A stretch of DNA of 64,000 nt from positions 1-64,000 of the forward strand of contig JAUSNO010000001.1 in the NCBI GenBank assembly GCA_030645915.1, in the 5' to 3' direction. Shown here in pieces: positions 11,228 through 23,724 of this stretch (position 1 is its first letter; each line of letters begins with the position of its first letter). This DNA is from Undibacterium sp. GTDB taxonomy: Bacteria; Pseudomonadota; Gammaproteobacteria; Burkholderiales; Burkholderiaceae_D. Below the pieces are notes generated by a model. It was given only the letters and a program-made list of their open reading frames with translations, made no database searches and was not told the DNA's origin. Position numbers and translations under genes: made by a program.

Positions 11228-12058
11228 ATGGAACTAAAACGTTTGGTGTTGGGTGTGCAATATGATGGGAGCTGCTGGCATGGATGGCAAACTCAGCCAA
11301 ACGGGAAAACAGTTCAAGATGTGCTTGAGCGCGCACTATCTGCCTTTTCTAAATATCCTGTCTCAACGAGTTGTGCTGGGCGTACGGATGCAGGGGTGCA
11401 CGCAATTGAGCAAGTGGTTCACTTTGATACCGCGCTCGATAGAACTATGCATTCATGGGTGAATGGAATAAATGCGTTTTTGCCATCGTCAGTCGTTGTT
11501 CGCTGGGTTAAGGAAGTTCAATTTGACGATCCAGATGCCCATGATAACTTTCATGCGCGTTTCAGTGCTTATGCCCGTACATATCATTATGTATTATATA
11601 ACAATCCTATTCGTTCACCACTATGGGCTAAGCGTGCGGGTTGGGTATTTCGGCCATTAGATCTTGATGTGATTCGCGAAGCTTCTAAATATTTGCTTGG
11701 CGAGCATGATTTCACCGCTTTTCGTGCAGCTTCGTGTCAAGCAAAATCACCAGTTAAATGCATGTACGATGTTCAAATTCGACAAAAAGGAGACCTTATC
11801 GTACTGAGTTTTCATGCAAATGCATTTTTGCACCACATGGTACGCAATATCGTTGGGGCTTTGATCATTGTGGGATTGAAAAAACAGAAGCCCGATTGGA
11901 TCGCACATTTGTTAGTGAGTTGTAATCGTAGTTTATCAGCGCCTACATTTATGCCTGATGGTTTGTATTTGGCAAAAATTGATTATGATAAAAAATGGGA
12001 TATACCCCAAAGCTCTGTTCATAATTTCCCCGGATTTTTGTTTTCTGGGGAAGATTAA
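11228..12058 (+). CDS. truA: tRNA pseudouridine synthase A
   Basis: MELKRLVLGVQYDGSCWHGWQTQPNGKTVQDVLERAL; CAGRTDAGVHA. Confidence 0.96.
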   Translation: MELKRLVLGVQYDGSCWHGWQTQPNGKTVQDVLERALSAFSKYPVSTSCAGRTDAGVHAIEQVVHFDTALDRTMHSWVNGINAFLPSSVVVRWVKEVQFDDPDAHDNFHARFSAYARTYHYVLYNNPIRSPLWAKRAGWVFRPLDLDVIREASKYLLGEHDFTAFRAASCQAKSPVKCMYDVQIRQKGDLIVLSFHANAFLHHMVRNIVGALIIVGLKKQKPDWIAHLLVSCNRSLSAPTFMPDGLYLAKIDYDKKWDIPQSSVHNFPGFLFSGED

Positions 12059-12288
12059 GATGTGATTGTAATATTGTTTTTAATTCGATATGAAAAATAT
12101 ATGGCGACATGATATCGTTATATTTCCTTATTGCATTTCGCTGGAATTCATCCAAAGCATGAATTGTGGGCTTTCCGAGCTAAAATCCGGTAAAATGACG
12201 TTTTGTATAATTCAAACACTAGACGCTCGCCTGGCGATCATTGCCCAGTTTTGAGTGCCTTTTTCGTAATCGACTCTTTGTCTCCCTA

Positions 12289-14082
12289 ATGAATAACATC
12301 CGTAATTTTTCAATCATTGCTCATATTGACCATGGTAAATCAACACTGGCTGATCGTATCATCCAGCTATGTGGAGGCTTATCTGATAGGGAGATGGAAG
12401 CGCAGGTGCTTGATTCCATGGATATCGAGCGAGAGCGCGGCATTACCATTAAAGCTCAGACTGCGGCGCTAACTTATCAGGCGCGAGATGGTCAAATTTA
12501 CAATCTTAATTTGATCGATACACCAGGTCACGTTGACTTTAGTTATGAAGTAAGCCGTTCCCTGTCTGCTTGCGAAGGTGCTTTACTTGTAGTTGATGCA
12601 TCGCAAGGAGTGGAGGCTCAAACGGTTGCTAATTGCTATACGGCAATTGAGTTGGGTGTTGAAGTCGTGCCTGTTTTGAATAAAATTGACTTGCCCTCGG
12701 CGGATCCAGATAACGCGATTAGCGAAATTGAAGAAGTTATTGGTATTGATGCTGCTGATGCTGTGCATTGTTCTGCAAAAACGGGCTTGGGCGTACAGGA
12801 TGTATTGGAATCCTTGATTGTTAAAGTGCCAGCTCCGCAAGGGGATCCAAATGGGCCTTTGCAAGCATTAATCGTGGATTCATGGTTTGATAACTATGTT
12901 GGTGTTGTTATGTTAGTGCGTATCTTTAATGGTACTTTGCGTCCAAAAGACAAAATACTATTCATGGCGACTGAAGCACAACATCTTGTTGAAAGTGTGG
13001 GGGTATTTACACCTAAATCTTTGTCAAGAACACAGCTATCTGCGGGTCAAGTCGGCTTTATTATTGCTGGAATTAAAGAATTGAAGTCGGCCAAGGTTGG
13101 AGACACAATCACAATTGTTGGTAAGCAAGCGACTGAGGCTTTGCCTGGATTTAAGGAAGTGCAGCCCCAAGTTTTTGCAGGGCTATTTCCAGTTGAAGCA
13201 AATCAATATGATGCCTTGCGCGATTCATTGGAAAAGTTAAAACTCAATGACGCGGCATTAATGTATGAACCTGAGGTGTCACAGGCTCTTGGTTTTGGTT
13301 TTCGATGCGGCTTCCTTGGCTTGTTACATATGGAAATTGTTCAGGAGCGTTTGGAGCGTGAGTTCGACATGGATCTCATTACCACTGCTCCAACTGTAGT
13401 CTATGAAGTTGCGATGGGTGATGGAAGTATTTTATTGGTGGATAATCCGTCTAAGATGCCGGATCCATCTAAAATAAATGAAATTCGTGAACCGATAGTT
13501 ACTGTTAATTTGTATATGCCACAAGAATATGTGGGGTCAGTTATTACTTTATGTACATCGAAGCGAGGCGTTCAGTTGGACATGAATTATCACGGTCGAC
13601 AAGTGAAATTGACATATGAAATGCCAATGGCCGAAATTGTATTAGACTTCTTTGACAAGCTAAAATCAACCTCGCGTGGTTATGCCTCTATGGATTACGA
13701 GTTCAAAGAGTACCGTGCTGCCGATGTTGTTAAAGTTGATATGTTAATTAATAGTGAAAAAGTTGATGCTCTTGCCATTATTGTTCACCGTTCCAATAGC
13801 CATTATCGAGGTCGTGCAGTTGCGGCAAAGATGCGTGAGCTGATTCCACGTCAAATGTTTGATGTGGCAATCCAGGCTGCGATTGGAGCGAATATTATTT
13901 CTCGCGAAAACGTGAAAGCATTAAGGAAAAACGTCTTGGCAAAATGTTATGGCGGAGATATTAGCCGGAAACGCAAATTGCTAGAAAAGCAAAAGGCTGG
14001 TAAGAAGCGAATGAAACAGGTCGGATCAGTGGAAATCCCACAGGAAGCATTTTTGGCAATTTTACAAGTGGAAGATAAATGA
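12289..14082 (+). CDS. lepA: Elongation factor 4
   Basis: [31 protein letters not shown]; start at 12289 rather than track start 12241. Confidence 0.97.
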   Translation: MNNIRNFSIIAHIDHGKSTLADRIIQLCGGLSDREMEAQVLDSMDIERERGITIKAQTAALTYQARDGQIYNLNLIDTPGHVDFSYEVSRSLSACEGALLVVDASQGVEAQTVANCYTAIELGVEVVPVLNKIDLPSADPDNAISEIEEVIGIDAADAVHCSAKTGLGVQDVLESLIVKVPAPQGDPNGPLQALIVDSWFDNYVGVVMLVRIFNGTLRPKDKILFMATEAQHLVESVGVFTPKSLSRTQLSAGQVGFIIAGIKELKSAKVGDTITIVGKQATEALPGFKEVQPQVFAGLFPVEANQYDALRDSLEKLKLNDAALMYEPEVSQALGFGFRCGFLGLLHMEIVQERLEREFDMDLITTAPTVVYEVAMGDGSILLVDNPSKMPDPSKINEIREPIVTVNLYMPQEYVGSVITLCTSKRGVQLDMNYHGRQVKLTYEMPMAEIVLDFFDKLKSTSRGYASMDYEFKEYRAADVVKVDMLINSEKVDALAIIVHRSNSHYRGRAVAAKMRELIPRQMFDVAIQAAIGANIISRENVKALRKNVLAKCYGGDISRKRKLLEKQKAGKKRMKQVGSVEIPQEAFLAILQVEDK

Positions 14083-14990
14083 GTTTTCAATCAATTTTAG
14101 GGAATTTTGCCCTAATCCTATTTGTCCTTACGATTGTCACTGGTGTGATTTGGTTCCTTGATATTTTTTTTCTTGGCAAACAACGTCGTGCCATCGCAGA
14201 TAAGGCGTTGTCAGAATTTGATGCTAGAAGTGCTAAATTGAACGCCGAAGGTATTAGATTGGAAACTGGGGGGCGGTCTGAATTGGAGGCGCGCCTGCTT
14301 AAACAGCCAGCGTGGATTGAGTATTCAGGCAGCTTTTTTCCAGTGATTGCTTTGGTTTTTTTCTTGCGTTCATTTTTATATGAACCATTCAAAATTCCAT
14401 CAAGTTCGATGCTGCCAACTTTGTACGTGGGGGATCTAATTCTTGTTAATAAATTTACATACGGCATACGCTTGCCAATTATAAATAAAAAAATATTGAA
14501 TATTAGTGATCCTCAGCGCGGCGATGTAATGGTATTTAAATATCCAGAAAATCCAAGCTTGGACTATATTAAACGTGTTATAGGCGTGCCTGGCGATAAA
14601 ATTATTTATAAAAATAAACGTTTGTCGGTCAATGGAAAACAAATTTCTTATGAACCGTTGCCTGATTTCCTAGATGATGAACGACTAAGTTATTCAAACC
14701 AGTTCAATGAAAATTTGACCAATGTAAAACATAGAATACTTAACGATGAAAGAATGCCGGCATTTGTCAGAGACCCTCATCCGTTTCCGAACAGAGAGTT
14801 ATGTAGCTACGATGAAACAGGATTCTCTTGCACGGTCCCGGAGGCTCAGTACTTTATGATGGGCGATAATCGAGATAATAGTTTGGATAGCCGATATTGG
14901 GGTTTCGTTCCGAACCAAAATATAGTTGGGAAAGCTTTTTTTATCTGGATGAATTTTGGTAATCTAAAACGTATAGGTAGTTTTCAATAA
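14079..14990 (+). CDS. lepB: Signal peptidase I
   Basis: [39 protein letters not shown]. Confidence 0.96.
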   Translation: MSFQSILGNFALILFVLTIVTGVIWFLDIFFLGKQRRAIADKALSEFDARSAKLNAEGIRLETGGRSELEARLLKQPAWIEYSGSFFPVIALVFFLRSFLYEPFKIPSSSMLPTLYVGDLILVNKFTYGIRLPIINKKILNISDPQRGDVMVFKYPENPSLDYIKRVIGVPGDKIIYKNKRLSVNGKQISYEPLPDFLDDERLSYSNQFNENLTNVKHRILNDERMPAFVRDPHPFPNRELCSYDETGFSCTVPEAQYFMMGDNRDNSLDSRYWGFVPNQNIVGKAFFIWMNFGNLKRIGSFQ

Positions 14991-15009
14991 CGGACAGGAG
15001 TCAGAAAAT

Positions 15010-15402
15010 ATGCAAAACAATAATGCCTTATTTCGTAGACAGCGTGGAATTTCATTGATTGGCTTGATTTTAACCCTAGGTATTCTTGCTCTCATTGCTA
15101 TGCTAGGGATAAAAGTCGCTCCAACTGTTATTGAGTTTATGTCGATAAAAAAAGCTATTGTTTCAGCTCAGAAAGCTGGTTCGACGCCTAGGGAAATCCA
15201 GAGTAGTTTTGATAAGCAAGCTGAGATTGGATATTTTGATGCGATATCTGGCAAAGATTTGTCGATCGTAAGGAATGGCGAAGTTATGGAAGTGAGCTTT
15301 GCTTACACAAAAAAAATTCCTTTGGTCGGTCCTGCCAGTTTATTGTTGGAATACGCGGGAACTACCGCAAAAAGTGGCATAGTTACCAAAAAGCTAGAAT
15401 AA
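15010..15402 (+). CDS. DUF4845 family membrane protein
   Basis: RQRGISLIGLILTLGILALIAMLGIKVAPTVIEF; lepB-rnc intergenic position is typical of this family. Confidence 0.85.
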   Translation: MQNNNALFRRQRGISLIGLILTLGILALIAMLGIKVAPTVIEFMSIKKAIVSAQKAGSTPREIQSSFDKQAEIGYFDAISGKDLSIVRNGEVMEVSFAYTKKIPLVGPASLLLEYAGTTAKSGIVTKKLE

Positions 15403-15414
15403 GTAAAATTTTAT

Positions 15415-16287
15415 ATGAATGATCAGTTATTGCAAAAAAAATTGGGGCATCAGTTCCGGGATGTTGCATTATTGCAGCAGGCGTTGACACATCGGAGTCA
15501 CAGTGTTTTGCATAATGAACGGCTAGAATTTTTGGGCGACTCTATATTGAATTGTGTTATCGCGTCCTTGTTATTTGAGCGTTTTGCAAATATTGATGAA
15601 GGCGACCTCTCTAGGGTCCGGGCAAATTTAGTTAAGCAGCAATCTCTTTATGAAATAGCTCAACGAATCGAGCTATCACAATTTTTGCGTTTGGGTGAGG
15701 GCGAATTAAAATCCGGAGGGTTTCGTCGCCCTTCAATTTTGGCGGATACCTTGGAGGCTCTATTTGGTGCAGTTTTTCTCGATGCAGGGTTTGATGCTGC
15801 TCGTGATGTAATTAAATTACTCTATACGCAAGTACTAGTGACGGTTGATCCAACGACTCTTGGTAAGGATGCTAAGACATTATTGCAAGAGTTCTTGCAA
15901 AGTAAAAAAATTGCTTTACCTCTTTACAATGTTGTGGCGACTCACGGAGCAGCGCACAATCAAGAATTTGAAATAGAATGCGTGGTTCCTAAGTTAGAGA
16001 TACAAGTATTTGGCGCGGGGGGGAGTCGTCGCGCAGGTGAGCAGGCAGCAGCCAAACTCGCTCTTGAAACGGCACTGGCGATGCTTTCGAAGACACCTGT
16101 CGCTCGTAAGGGTAAACCAAGAACATCTCAGTTGAAATTGGCCGGAATAGCTACAGTTCAGACGGATGTGACTCAAGAGCGAAAAAATTCAAATTTATCC
16201 AAACAAAATTCTCTATTGGACTCATCCACTAGCCAAGTAACATTAGAAAAAGCAGCACAGCACAACCTACGTCCAAAAACCGCATGA
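15415..16287 (+). CDS. rnc: Ribonuclease III
   Basis: [26 protein letters not shown]-terminal dsRBD. Confidence 0.96.
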   Translation: MNDQLLQKKLGHQFRDVALLQQALTHRSHSVLHNERLEFLGDSILNCVIASLLFERFANIDEGDLSRVRANLVKQQSLYEIAQRIELSQFLRLGEGELKSGGFRRPSILADTLEALFGAVFLDAGFDAARDVIKLLYTQVLVTVDPTTLGKDAKTLLQEFLQSKKIALPLYNVVATHGAAHNQEFEIECVVPKLEIQVFGAGGSRRAGEQAAAKLALETALAMLSKTPVARKGKPRTSQLKLAGIATVQTDVTQERKNSNLSKQNSLLDSSTSQVTLEKAAQHNLRPKTA

Positions 16288-17186
16288 ATGACTCATTAAA
16301 TACTCCTGATTTCCGGTGTGGTTACATCGCCATTGTTGGTCGCCCAAATGTTGGTAAGTCGACGTTAATGAATGCCTTGATCGGGGCGAAAGTAAGTATT
16401 ACGTCTCGCAAAGCGCAAACGACACGACATCGTATTACCGGAATACAGACTAAAGAAAATACACAATACGTATATGTAGATACGCCTGGCTTTCAGACTC
16501 GACACGCAAATCCTTTGAATCGAACTTTAAACCGAACGGTAACAAATACTCTTACTGCCTCTGATGTTATTTTATTCATTATTGAAGCCGGCACCTTCGG
16601 TCCTGCAGATCAGCAAGTGATCGATTTGTTGCCAAAAAACGTACCATGTATTCTGGTTATTAATAAATCGGATCGTGTCAAAGATAAAGCGGTGATGATG
16701 CCGTTTGCGCAAAAAATCATGGCACTTTTCCCATTTGCGGCAGTGGTTCCCGTATCTGCAACGTTAGGATTTCAATTGGAAAACCTTGAGGGCGAAACAA
16801 AGAAATATTTACCTTTGAATCCCCCTATTTTTGGTGCAGACGACATTACAGATCGAAGTGAAAAATTTCTTGCTACAGAGATCGTACGCGAAAAACTATT
16901 CCGTTTTGTTGGTGACGAATTACCTTATACAAGCACTGTTTTAATTGAGAAATTCGAGCAAGAAGGTAATTTGCGACGCATATTCATTGCTATTCTGGTT
17001 GAGCGTGATGGGCATAAATCGATGGTGATTGGTAATAAGGGAGCACGCCTTAAAGATATTTCTACACAGTCACGCCAAGATATGGAGAAATTGTTTGGTG
17101 GCCCAGTTTACTTAGAAATTTGGATAAAAGTTAAATCTGGCTGGGCTGACAATGAAGCTGGTTTGCGTGCTTACGGCTACGAATAA
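16284..17186 (+). CDS. era: GTPase Era
   Basis: [41 protein letters not shown] domain; overlaps the rnc stop (ATGA). Confidence 0.97.
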   Translation: MNDSLNTPDFRCGYIAIVGRPNVGKSTLMNALIGAKVSITSRKAQTTRHRITGIQTKENTQYVYVDTPGFQTRHANPLNRTLNRTVTNTLTASDVILFIIEAGTFGPADQQVIDLLPKNVPCILVINKSDRVKDKAVMMPFAQKIMALFPFAAVVPVSATLGFQLENLEGETKKYLPLNPPIFGADDITDRSEKFLATEIVREKLFRFVGDELPYTSTVLIEKFEQEGNLRRIFIAILVERDGHKSMVIGNKGARLKDISTQSRQDMEKLFGGPVYLEIWIKVKSGWADNEAGLRAYGYE

Positions 17187-17193
17187 GAATGCT

Positions 17194-18027
17194 ATGAAAG
17201 AGCAGGGTGCAAGCCTGAGTATCAATGCATTACCTGTAACTGAATCTAAGGAAAATCAGGCTTCCGTTTTAAAGCTTGTGCAGCGACCTAAGCTGGCAAA
17301 AAAAACACTTTCAAAAGAAATACGCATTTCTAGTCAACCGAGTTTTGTGCTGCACTCATATCCTTACAAAGAAACTAGTCTCATTGTCGATGTTTTTAGT
17401 CGAGATTATGGTCGTGTTGGACTTGTCGCAAAAGGCGCGAAGCGGCCACACTCCCAGTTGCGCAATGTATTGCAGACATTTCAGCCATTGAGCATCGGTT
17501 GGGTCGGTAAGTCAGAGATCCGTACGCTAAGCGCTGCGGAATGGGTAGGGGGAATGTTACCTTTAGAAAAATCGGCATTGCTATGCGGGTTTTATTTGAA
17601 TGAGCTTTTGGTGAAATTTTTGGTTCGAGACGAACCTCATCCCATATTATTTGACCATTATGTGTCGACGCTCAATCAACTTGCACATAATGAACCTGCA
17701 CCAATTGTATTAAGAAAATTTGAACTCAACTTGCTTCGAGAGTCTGGCTTCATCGGTGATTTGACTTTTTGCATCGAAACGAAAAAAAGAGTTTCTAGCG
17801 ATATTTTTTATGTGTTTGATCCTGAACATGGTACGCGACCAGCGCGACAATTAGAAAGAATGCCTCTGGTAATCGGAAAAACCTTGTTGGACATGAATAT
17901 TGGCAATTATCTAGATGCCACTACACAGATGCAAAGCAAAATGTTGATGCGATCTTTACTTGCACATCACTTACATGGAACTCCACTGAATACAAGACAA
18001 ATTCTTATCGATCTGCAAAAACTATGA
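17194..18027 (+). CDS. recO: DNA repair protein RecO
   Basis: [42 protein letters not shown]; first ATG after the era stop is 17194. Confidence 0.93.
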   Translation: MKEQGASLSINALPVTESKENQASVLKLVQRPKLAKKTLSKEIRISSQPSFVLHSYPYKETSLIVDVFSRDYGRVGLVAKGAKRPHSQLRNVLQTFQPLSIGWVGKSEIRTLSAAEWVGGMLPLEKSALLCGFYLNELLVKFLVRDEPHPILFDHYVSTLNQLAHNEPAPIVLRKFELNLLRESGFIGDLTFCIETKKRVSSDIFYVFDPEHGTRPARQLERMPLVIGKTLLDMNIGNYLDATTQMQSKMLMRSLLAHHLHGTPLNTRQILIDLQKL

Positions 18028-18782
18028 ACATACATCAACAATCCCAAGTAATTGACTTGGGAATTAACATTGATCATGTGGCGACTTTGCGAAATGCCCG
18101 CGGCACAAGTTATCCTGATCCACTGCAAGCTGCATTGTTGGCCGAGGAAGCTGGTGCAGATTGCATTACGCTTCATATGCGAGAGGATCGTCGTCATATC
18201 AAGGATGCCGACGTTGAGCGAATTCGACCGCAGTTGGTTACGCGAATGAATCTGGAAACTGCTATTACTCCAGAAATGCTCGATTTTGCGTGCCGCATAA
18301 AACCTCAGGATGTTTGCCTAGTTCCTGAAAGACGGGAAGAGATCACAACGGAAGGCGGACTGGACGTTGTAAAGTATTTTTCTCAGGTGCAGTCAGCAGT
18401 TAAGCAATTGCAGGCGGAGGGGGTAAGAGTTAGTCTGTTCATTGATTCAGAAACAAATCAAATTCAGGCAGCAGCCGAGACTGGCGCTACCGTTATAGAA
18501 ATTCATACTGGGCGATATGCCGATGCAAATGACGCTACCAGTCAGGCAATCGAATTACAGCGTGTTCGATCTGGTGTTTTAGATGGCGTTCGGCGCGGGC
18601 TGAAAGTAAATGCTGGTCATGGTTTGCATTACACTAATGTACAGGCAATTGCGGCAATTCCCGAAATTGCAGAATTAAATATTGGCCACTCTATTGTGGC
18701 ACATGCAGTTTTTGTTGGCTGGGTCAAAGCCGTCAGTGATATGAAAGCGATTATGGTAAAAGCGAGGCTGTCCGTAAAATGA
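18024..18782 (+). CDS. pdxJ: Pyridoxine 5'-phosphate synthase
   Basis: [50 protein letters not shown]. Confidence 0.97.
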   Translation: MNIHQQSQVIDLGINIDHVATLRNARGTSYPDPLQAALLAEEAGADCITLHMREDRRHIKDADVERIRPQLVTRMNLETAITPEMLDFACRIKPQDVCLVPERREEITTEGGLDVVKYFSQVQSAVKQLQAEGVRVSLFIDSETNQIQAAAETGATVIEIHTGRYADANDATSQAIELQRVRSGVLDGVRRGLKVNAGHGLHYTNVQAIAAIPEIAELNIGHSIVAHAVFVGWVKAVSDMKAIMVKARLSVK

Positions 18783-19171
18783 TTTTTGGTATTGGCACCG
18801 ATATTGTTCAAATTTCTCGCATTGAGTTGGTGTTACGACGCAACGGTGATCGATTTGTAAAGAAAATACTTGGTGTGAATGAACTAGAGATTTATTTTGA
18901 GCGAAAAGCTAAGTCTGATGTTCGTGGGCAACGATTCCTCGCTACACGATTTGCTGCAAAAGAAGCCTTTTCAAAGGCAATTGGTTTAGGTATGCGGATG
19001 CCGATGACGTGGCATGCAATGCAAATCTTAAACGAGTTAGATGGAAAACCAATTATTTCGATGAATGGCGTTTTATTGGAATGGATGACAGAGCAAGGTT
19101 TAAGTGCTCGTGTCTCAATGTCGGATGAAGTCGAATATGCTGTTGCCTTTGTCATCGTAGAACAAATTTAG
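18779..19171 (+). CDS. acpS: Holo-[acyl-carrier-protein] synthase
   Basis: [37 protein letters not shown]. Confidence 0.96.
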   Translation: MIFGIGTDIVQISRIELVLRRNGDRFVKKILGVNELEIYFERKAKSDVRGQRFLATRFAAKEAFSKAIGLGMRMPMTWHAMQILNELDGKPIISMNGVLLEWMTEQGLSARVSMSDEVEYAVAFVIVEQI

Positions 19172-19181
19172 TTGGCTTGAT

Positions 19182-21077
19182 ATGGTTAACGCACCTGATC
19201 CAGATACTCGTACTGCGGTACTCGATACAATCGCGAAACTACCTAACTTACCTGGTGTATATCGTTATTTTGATAGACAAGAAAACGTATTGTATGTTGG
19301 TAAAGCACGGGATCTGAAAAAACGTGTTTCCAGTTATTTTCAAAAAACACTGAGTAGTCCTCGCATTGCGATGATGGTGGAAAAAATCGCGCGACTTGAA
19401 ACTACCGTAACACGTAGCGAGGCAGAAGCTCTGATTTTAGAAAATAATCTAATCAAAGCATTGCGGCCGCGCTATAACATTTTATTTCGTGACGATAAAT
19501 CTTATCCCTATCTAAAGATTACGAGTGAGCGGATTCCACGCATGACTTACTATCGTGGTGCTGTCGATAAAAAACATCAGTACTTTGGGCCTTTCCCATC
19601 TGCTTGGGCAGTGAAAGAGTCAATGCAGCTGCTGCAAAAAATCTTTCTGTTACGCAGTTGTGAAGATAGCGTATTTGCCAACCGTACCAGACCCTGTTTG
19701 CTACATCAGATTCATCGATGCAGCGCGCCGTGCGTCAATATCATTTCGGATGAAAATTATTTGGCAGATGTTGAAAATGCAGCCAAATTTTTACGTGGTC
19801 GACAATCTGAAGTGATGCAAAATCTAGAAACGAAAATGCTGGAATATGCTGAGCAGCTTAAATTTGAACAGGCAGTCTTGGTGCGCAATCAGATGTCGGC
19901 ACTTTCTAAAATTTTGCACCAGCAAAGCATGGAAACGACCAATGATAGCGACATCGATATTATTGCCGTGATTGTTGAAGGTGGTCGCGCTTGTGTCAAT
20001 CTCGCCATGGTACGTGGTGGTCGACATTTGGGTGACCGTGCCTATTTTCCGAGCCATCTCGAAGACGCTCAATTAGCGGCCGAAAATCATATCGAAGTGG
20101 AAGTGTTGACTGCTTTTTTGGCGCAACATTATGCGGATCAGTTTATCCCCTCGCAATTAATACTGAATGTAGAGTTTGATGCACCAGATCTCATGATTGC
20201 ATTAATGGCACAGTGCGGCCATCGTATCCACTGTTCGTTTCAACCGCAAGAACAAAGACGTGCTTGGCTAGAGATGGCAGTCAAAGGAGCTCGACTATCA
20301 TTGGCGCGTATGCTCTCGGAACAAGGTTCGCAGCAAGCGCGTACTCGTGCTTTAGTGAATGTGCTGGAATTAGATGTCGATAATATCGATCAGTTCCGCA
20401 TCGAATGTTTTGATGTCAGTCATACTCAAGGGGAGGCGACACAAGCATCCTGCGTAGTGTTTCATAATCACGTAATGCAGAACGCAGAATATAGACGTTT
20501 TAATATTAATGATATTACTCCTGGCGACGATTATGCTGCGATGAAACAGGTCATATATCGACGTTATGAAAAAATGACGATAATTGAAAATACGGAAATC
20601 GACGAAACAGCAGATTTAAAAATCAATCGAGTCATGCCTGATATTGTTTTAATCGATGGTGGCAAAGGACAAGTTGAAGTGGCGCGCCAGGTTTTCTCTG
20701 AGTTGGGTCTTGATATTGGTTTGATTGTTGGGGTATCTAAGGGCGAGGGACGCCGAGTGGGTCTGGAGACCTTAGTATTCGTGGATGGTCGTGCGCCAAA
20801 AGAACTGGGCAAAGAGTCTGCTGCGTTGATGTTAATTGCACAGATTCGCGATGAGGCGCATCGATTTGCAATTACCGGTATGCGCGCTAAACGCGCAAAA
20901 GTTAGACAAACATCGCAATTGGAAGAGATTGAAGGTGTTGGACCTAAACGAAGGCAGCGCTTGCTGGTCCGCTTTGGTGGTTTGAGAGGGGTTGCCGATG
21001 CTAGTGTCGAGGATCTGTTGTCTGTGGATGGAATCTCAAAGCAGCTAGCGGAAGAGATTTACAAGCGCATGCGCTAG
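19182..21077 (+). CDS. uvrC: Excinuclease ABC subunit C
   Basis: [32 protein letters not shown]-terminal HhH motifs. Confidence 0.97.
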   Translation: MVNAPDPDTRTAVLDTIAKLPNLPGVYRYFDRQENVLYVGKARDLKKRVSSYFQKTLSSPRIAMMVEKIARLETTVTRSEAEALILENNLIKALRPRYNILFRDDKSYPYLKITSERIPRMTYYRGAVDKKHQYFGPFPSAWAVKESMQLLQKIFLLRSCEDSVFANRTRPCLLHQIHRCSAPCVNIISDENYLADVENAAKFLRGRQSEVMQNLETKMLEYAEQLKFEQAVLVRNQMSALSKILHQQSMETTNDSDIDIIAVIVEGGRACVNLAMVRGGRHLGDRAYFPSHLEDAQLAAENHIEVEVLTAFLAQHYADQFIPSQLILNVEFDAPDLMIALMAQCGHRIHCSFQPQEQRRAWLEMAVKGARLSLARMLSEQGSQQARTRALVNVLELDVDNIDQFRIECFDVSHTQGEATQASCVVFHNHVMQNAEYRRFNINDITPGDDYAAMKQVIYRRYEKMTIIENTEIDETADLKINRVMPDIVLIDGGKGQVEVARQVFSELGLDIGLIVGVSKGEGRRVGLETLVFVDGRAPKELGKESAALMLIAQIRDEAHRFAITGMRAKRAKVRQTSQLEEIEGVGPKRRQRLLVRFGGLRGVADASVEDLLSVDGISKQLAEEIYKRMR

Positions 21078-21178
21078 TATTCGATTATTAAGATTGATGA
21101 TTTTTAATTTGAATTAATTCGTTGTCATGAGTCGGACGCAAATATAATGCAAAGATTCAATTTCAGCGACTGAAAAAT

Positions 21179-21769
21179 ATGCCATTTAATTTCCCTATTT
21201 TGCTTACCTGGTTGCGTGTGGCTCTTATTCCACTGGTCATGGGTGTGTTTTACTTACCAAGGGATTGGCTTGGTCAGGTTGATCCAGGTATGGCGTCAAC
21301 TGCGGTATTTATCATTGCGGCAATTACAGATTGGTTTGATGGTTTTTTGGCGAGAAGATGGAGTCAAACTTCTGCGTTCGGTGCTTTTCTTGACCCTGTC
21401 GCCGATAAATTGATGGTCGCTGGCGCATTGCTTGTATTGGTGGAGTTCCGACAAGTTGATTACATTGCCATTATTGCGTTTATTATTATTGGCCGTGAAA
21501 TTACGATCTCTGCATTGCGTGAATGGATGGCCCAAATTGGTGCATCAAAATCGGTTGCGGTAAGTTCATTGGGTAAGATTAAGACAGCAGCACAAATGAT
21601 TGCCATTCCGATGTTACTGTTCGATAAAATTTTATTTGACTGTATAGACACGCATTTTTGGGGACAAATATTGTTGTGTATTGCTGCATTACTGACTCTT
21701 TGGTCGATGTTTTATTACTTGCGTAAAGCATGGCCCCTCATCAAAGAAAATGCAGGTCATTTTCCTTAG
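21179..21769 (+). CDS. pgsA: CDP-diacylglycerol-glycerol-3-phosphate 3-phosphatidyltransferase
   Basis: ITDWFDGFLARRWSQTSAFGAFLDPVADKLMVA (CDP-alcohol phosphatidyltransferase motif). Confidence 0.96.
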   Translation: MPFNFPILLTWLRVALIPLVMGVFYLPRDWLGQVDPGMASTAVFIIAAITDWFDGFLARRWSQTSAFGAFLDPVADKLMVAGALLVLVEFRQVDYIAIIAFIIIGREITISALREWMAQIGASKSVAVSSLGKIKTAAQMIAIPMLLFDKILFDCIDTHFWGQILLCIAALLTLWSMFYYLRKAWPLIKENAGHFP

Positions 21770-21819
21770 CGATAAAAGAAAAAATGGAATGTCGATTGAT
21801 GTTCGCAAAACAAAATCTC

Positions 21820-21847
21820 TTGACAGTAAGGGTAGCTGATATATAAT
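21820..21847 (+). promoter_or_regulatory. Sigma70 promoter of the tRNA-Gly array
   Basis: TTGACA (21820-21825), 16 nt, TATAAT (21842-21847), GC-rich GTGCGCC; tRNA starts at 21865. Confidence 0.85.
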
Positions 21848-21864
21848 GTGCGCCTGTTGTTGAT

Positions 21865-21940
21865 GCGGGAGTAGCTCAGTTGGTAGAGCGCAACCTTGCC
21901 AAGGTTGAGGTCGAGAGTTCGAGACTCTTCTCCCGCTCCA
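21865..21940 (+). tRNA. tRNA-Gly(GCC), copy 1
   Basis: 76-nt cloverleaf GCGGGAG...CTCCCGCTCCA, anticodon GCC. Confidence 0.97.
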
Positions 21941-21973
21941 AGTTTTTTTGGTGTGGTAAAAAAAAGTAAAAAT

Positions 21974-22049
21974 GCGGGAGTAGCTCAGTTGGTAGAGCGC
22001 AACCTTGCCAAGGTTGAGGTCGAGAGTTCGAGACTCTTCTCCCGCTCCA
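21974..22049 (+). tRNA. tRNA-Gly(GCC), copy 2
   Basis: Identical to copy 1. Confidence 0.97.
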
Positions 22050-22083
22050 AGTTTTTTTGGGGCGTGGTAAAAAAGTAAGAAAT

Positions 22084-22159
22084 GCGGGAGTAGCTCAGTT
22101 GGTAGAGCGCAACCTTGCCAAGGTTGAGGTCGAGAGTTCGAGACTCTTCTCCCGCTCCA
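22084..22159 (+). tRNA. tRNA-Gly(GCC), copy 3
   Basis: Identical to copy 1. Confidence 0.97.
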
Positions 22160-22165
22160 GATTTT

Positions 22166-22189
22166 AAGGGAAGCAAAGCTTCCCTTTTT
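22166..22189 (+). terminator. Rho-independent terminator after the tRNA-Gly array
   Basis: AAGGGAAGC-aaa-GCTTCCCTTTTT. Confidence 0.8.
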
Positions 22190-22272
22190 CATTAATGAGT
22201 TGTGCCGCTTTTTACTGTAACTTTTTGTCGTTTCAACAGAAAGTAATAAATACAGATAAAATAGCAACCCTT

Positions 22273-22346
22273 GGCGGGGTAGCAAAGTGGTTATGCAGCG
22301 GCCTGCAAAGCCGTTTACGCCGGTTCGATCCCGACCCCCGCCTCCA
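22273..22346 (+). tRNA. tRNA-Cys(GCA)
   Basis: GGCGGGGTAGCAAAGTGGTTATGCAGCGGCCTGCAAAGCCG...CCCCGCCTCCA. Confidence 0.95.
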
Positions 22347-22409
22347 TTTTAAAAGTACCGATTCGGTATTTTAAACTAGCGATTTGTATGCGCTAGTAGC
22401 CGGTAGATT

Positions 22410-22496
22410 GCCCGGATGGTGAAATTGGTAGACACAAGAGACTTAAAATCTCTCGATCGTAAGGTCGTGCCGGTTCAATTCCGGCTCCGGGCACCA
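22410..22496 (+). tRNA. tRNA-Leu(TAA)
   Basis: 87-nt class II tRNA GCCCGGATGGTGAAATTGGTAGACACAAGAGACTTAAAATCTC...CCGGGCACCA. Confidence 0.96.
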
Positions 22497-22505
22497 ATAA
22501 TTTAG

Positions 22506-22541
22506 AAACCCGCACTTCGCAAGAAGTGTGGGTTTTTTTAT
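22506..22541 (+). terminator. Terminator after tRNA-Leu
   Basis: AAACCCGCACTTCGCAAGAAGTGTGGGTTTTTTTATTT; it overlaps track nadA start 22528, so nadA starts later. Confidence 0.75.
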
Positions 22542-22578
22542 TTCTGATAAACTGATTTTTTTCACTGTGAGAATGCAG

Positions 22579-23712
22579 ATGGAAGCGACTAAAGTTATTG
22601 AGTTTGAACGTCCGCAAATGAATACAGGCAGTAGTTGCACTGCTGCTGCGTGGGCGCGGGTGCCAGCGGAGCCAGACTTGGCCGAGCGGCTACGCCTGAA
22701 GGTACGTATCAAGCAGTTGCTGCATGAGAAACAGGCGGTATTGGTGGCGCATTATTATGTTGATGCTGAGTTGCAAGATCTCGCCGAAGAAACCGGTGGC
22801 TGTGTTTCTGATTCTTTGGAGATGGCAAGATTTGGACGTGATCACCCGGCCAAAACCCTGATTGTCGCTGGCGTGAAATTCATGGGCGAAACCGCCAAGA
22901 TACTGAGTCCTGAAAAAGCCATACTGATGCCTGATCTGGATGCTACCTGTTCGCTTGATCTGGGTTGTCCGGCAGACGAATTCGCTGCGTTTTGTGATGC
23001 GCATCCAGATCGTACTGTGGTGGTGTATGCCAATACCAGCGCGGCAGTGAAAGCGCGCGCAGATTGGATGGTTACTTCCAGCATAGGTTTAGATATTGTT
23101 GCGCATTTACATGCGCAAGGTAAAAAAATACTTTGGGCGCCAGATAAACATTTGGGTAGTTATATCAGGAAGCAGACTGGCGCTGATATGCTGCTCTGGC
23201 AAGGATCTTGTTTGGTGCATGATGAATTCAAGGCTATCGAATTGGAAATCCTGAAGGAGGAGCATCCACAGGCAAAAATTTTGGTCCATCCTGAATCACC
23301 TGCTGCCGTGATCGATCTGGCAGATATGGTTGGCTCGACTTCACAAATGATTCATGCTGCCATGACGATGGATGCCCAAGAATTTATCGTTGCGACTGAT
23401 AACGGCATCCTGCATAAAATGCAAATGGCCGCTCCTGGTAAGCGTTTTATCGTTGCCCCTACTGCTGGAAACAGCGCGACTTGCAAGAGTTGCGCGCATT
23501 GTCCTTGGATGGCGATGAACGGCTTGGCAAATTTATTGCAGGCCCTGGAAACAGGAAGTGGGGAAATCCACGTTGACCCTGTCATTGGACAAAAAGCTAA
23601 ACTCTGTATTGATCGGATGTTGGATTTCGCTGCAGCCAAAAAAGCCAATGTGCGACCAGGTGCTAATCTGGCGGATGAACAAAAATTGTTTTCTGGCATA
23701 GGCCCAGCATAA
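22579..23712 (+). CDS. nadA: Quinolinate synthase
   Basis: [37 protein letters not shown]; start 22573 or 22579 is more plausible than 22528. Confidence 0.95.
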   Translation: MEATKVIEFERPQMNTGSSCTAAAWARVPAEPDLAERLRLKVRIKQLLHEKQAVLVAHYYVDAELQDLAEETGGCVSDSLEMARFGRDHPAKTLIVAGVKFMGETAKILSPEKAILMPDLDATCSLDLGCPADEFAAFCDAHPDRTVVVYANTSAAVKARADWMVTSSIGLDIVAHLHAQGKKILWAPDKHLGSYIRKQTGADMLLWQGSCLVHDEFKAIELEILKEEHPQAKILVHPESPAAVIDLADMVGSTSQMIHAAMTMDAQEFIVATDNGILHKMQMAAPGKRFIVAPTAGNSATCKSCAHCPWMAMNGLANLLQALETGSGEIHVDPVIGQKAKLCIDRMLDFAAAKKANVRPGANLADEQKLFSGIGPA

Positions 23713-23724
23713 ATAATCATTACC

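Noticed and set aside
21689-22285. 198-aa minus-strand ORF with repeated WSGRRVSNSRPQPWQGCALPTELLPH
   Set aside because: Translation of the antisense of three tRNA-Gly genes; a well-known spurious ORF type, and the repeat is the tRNA repeat.
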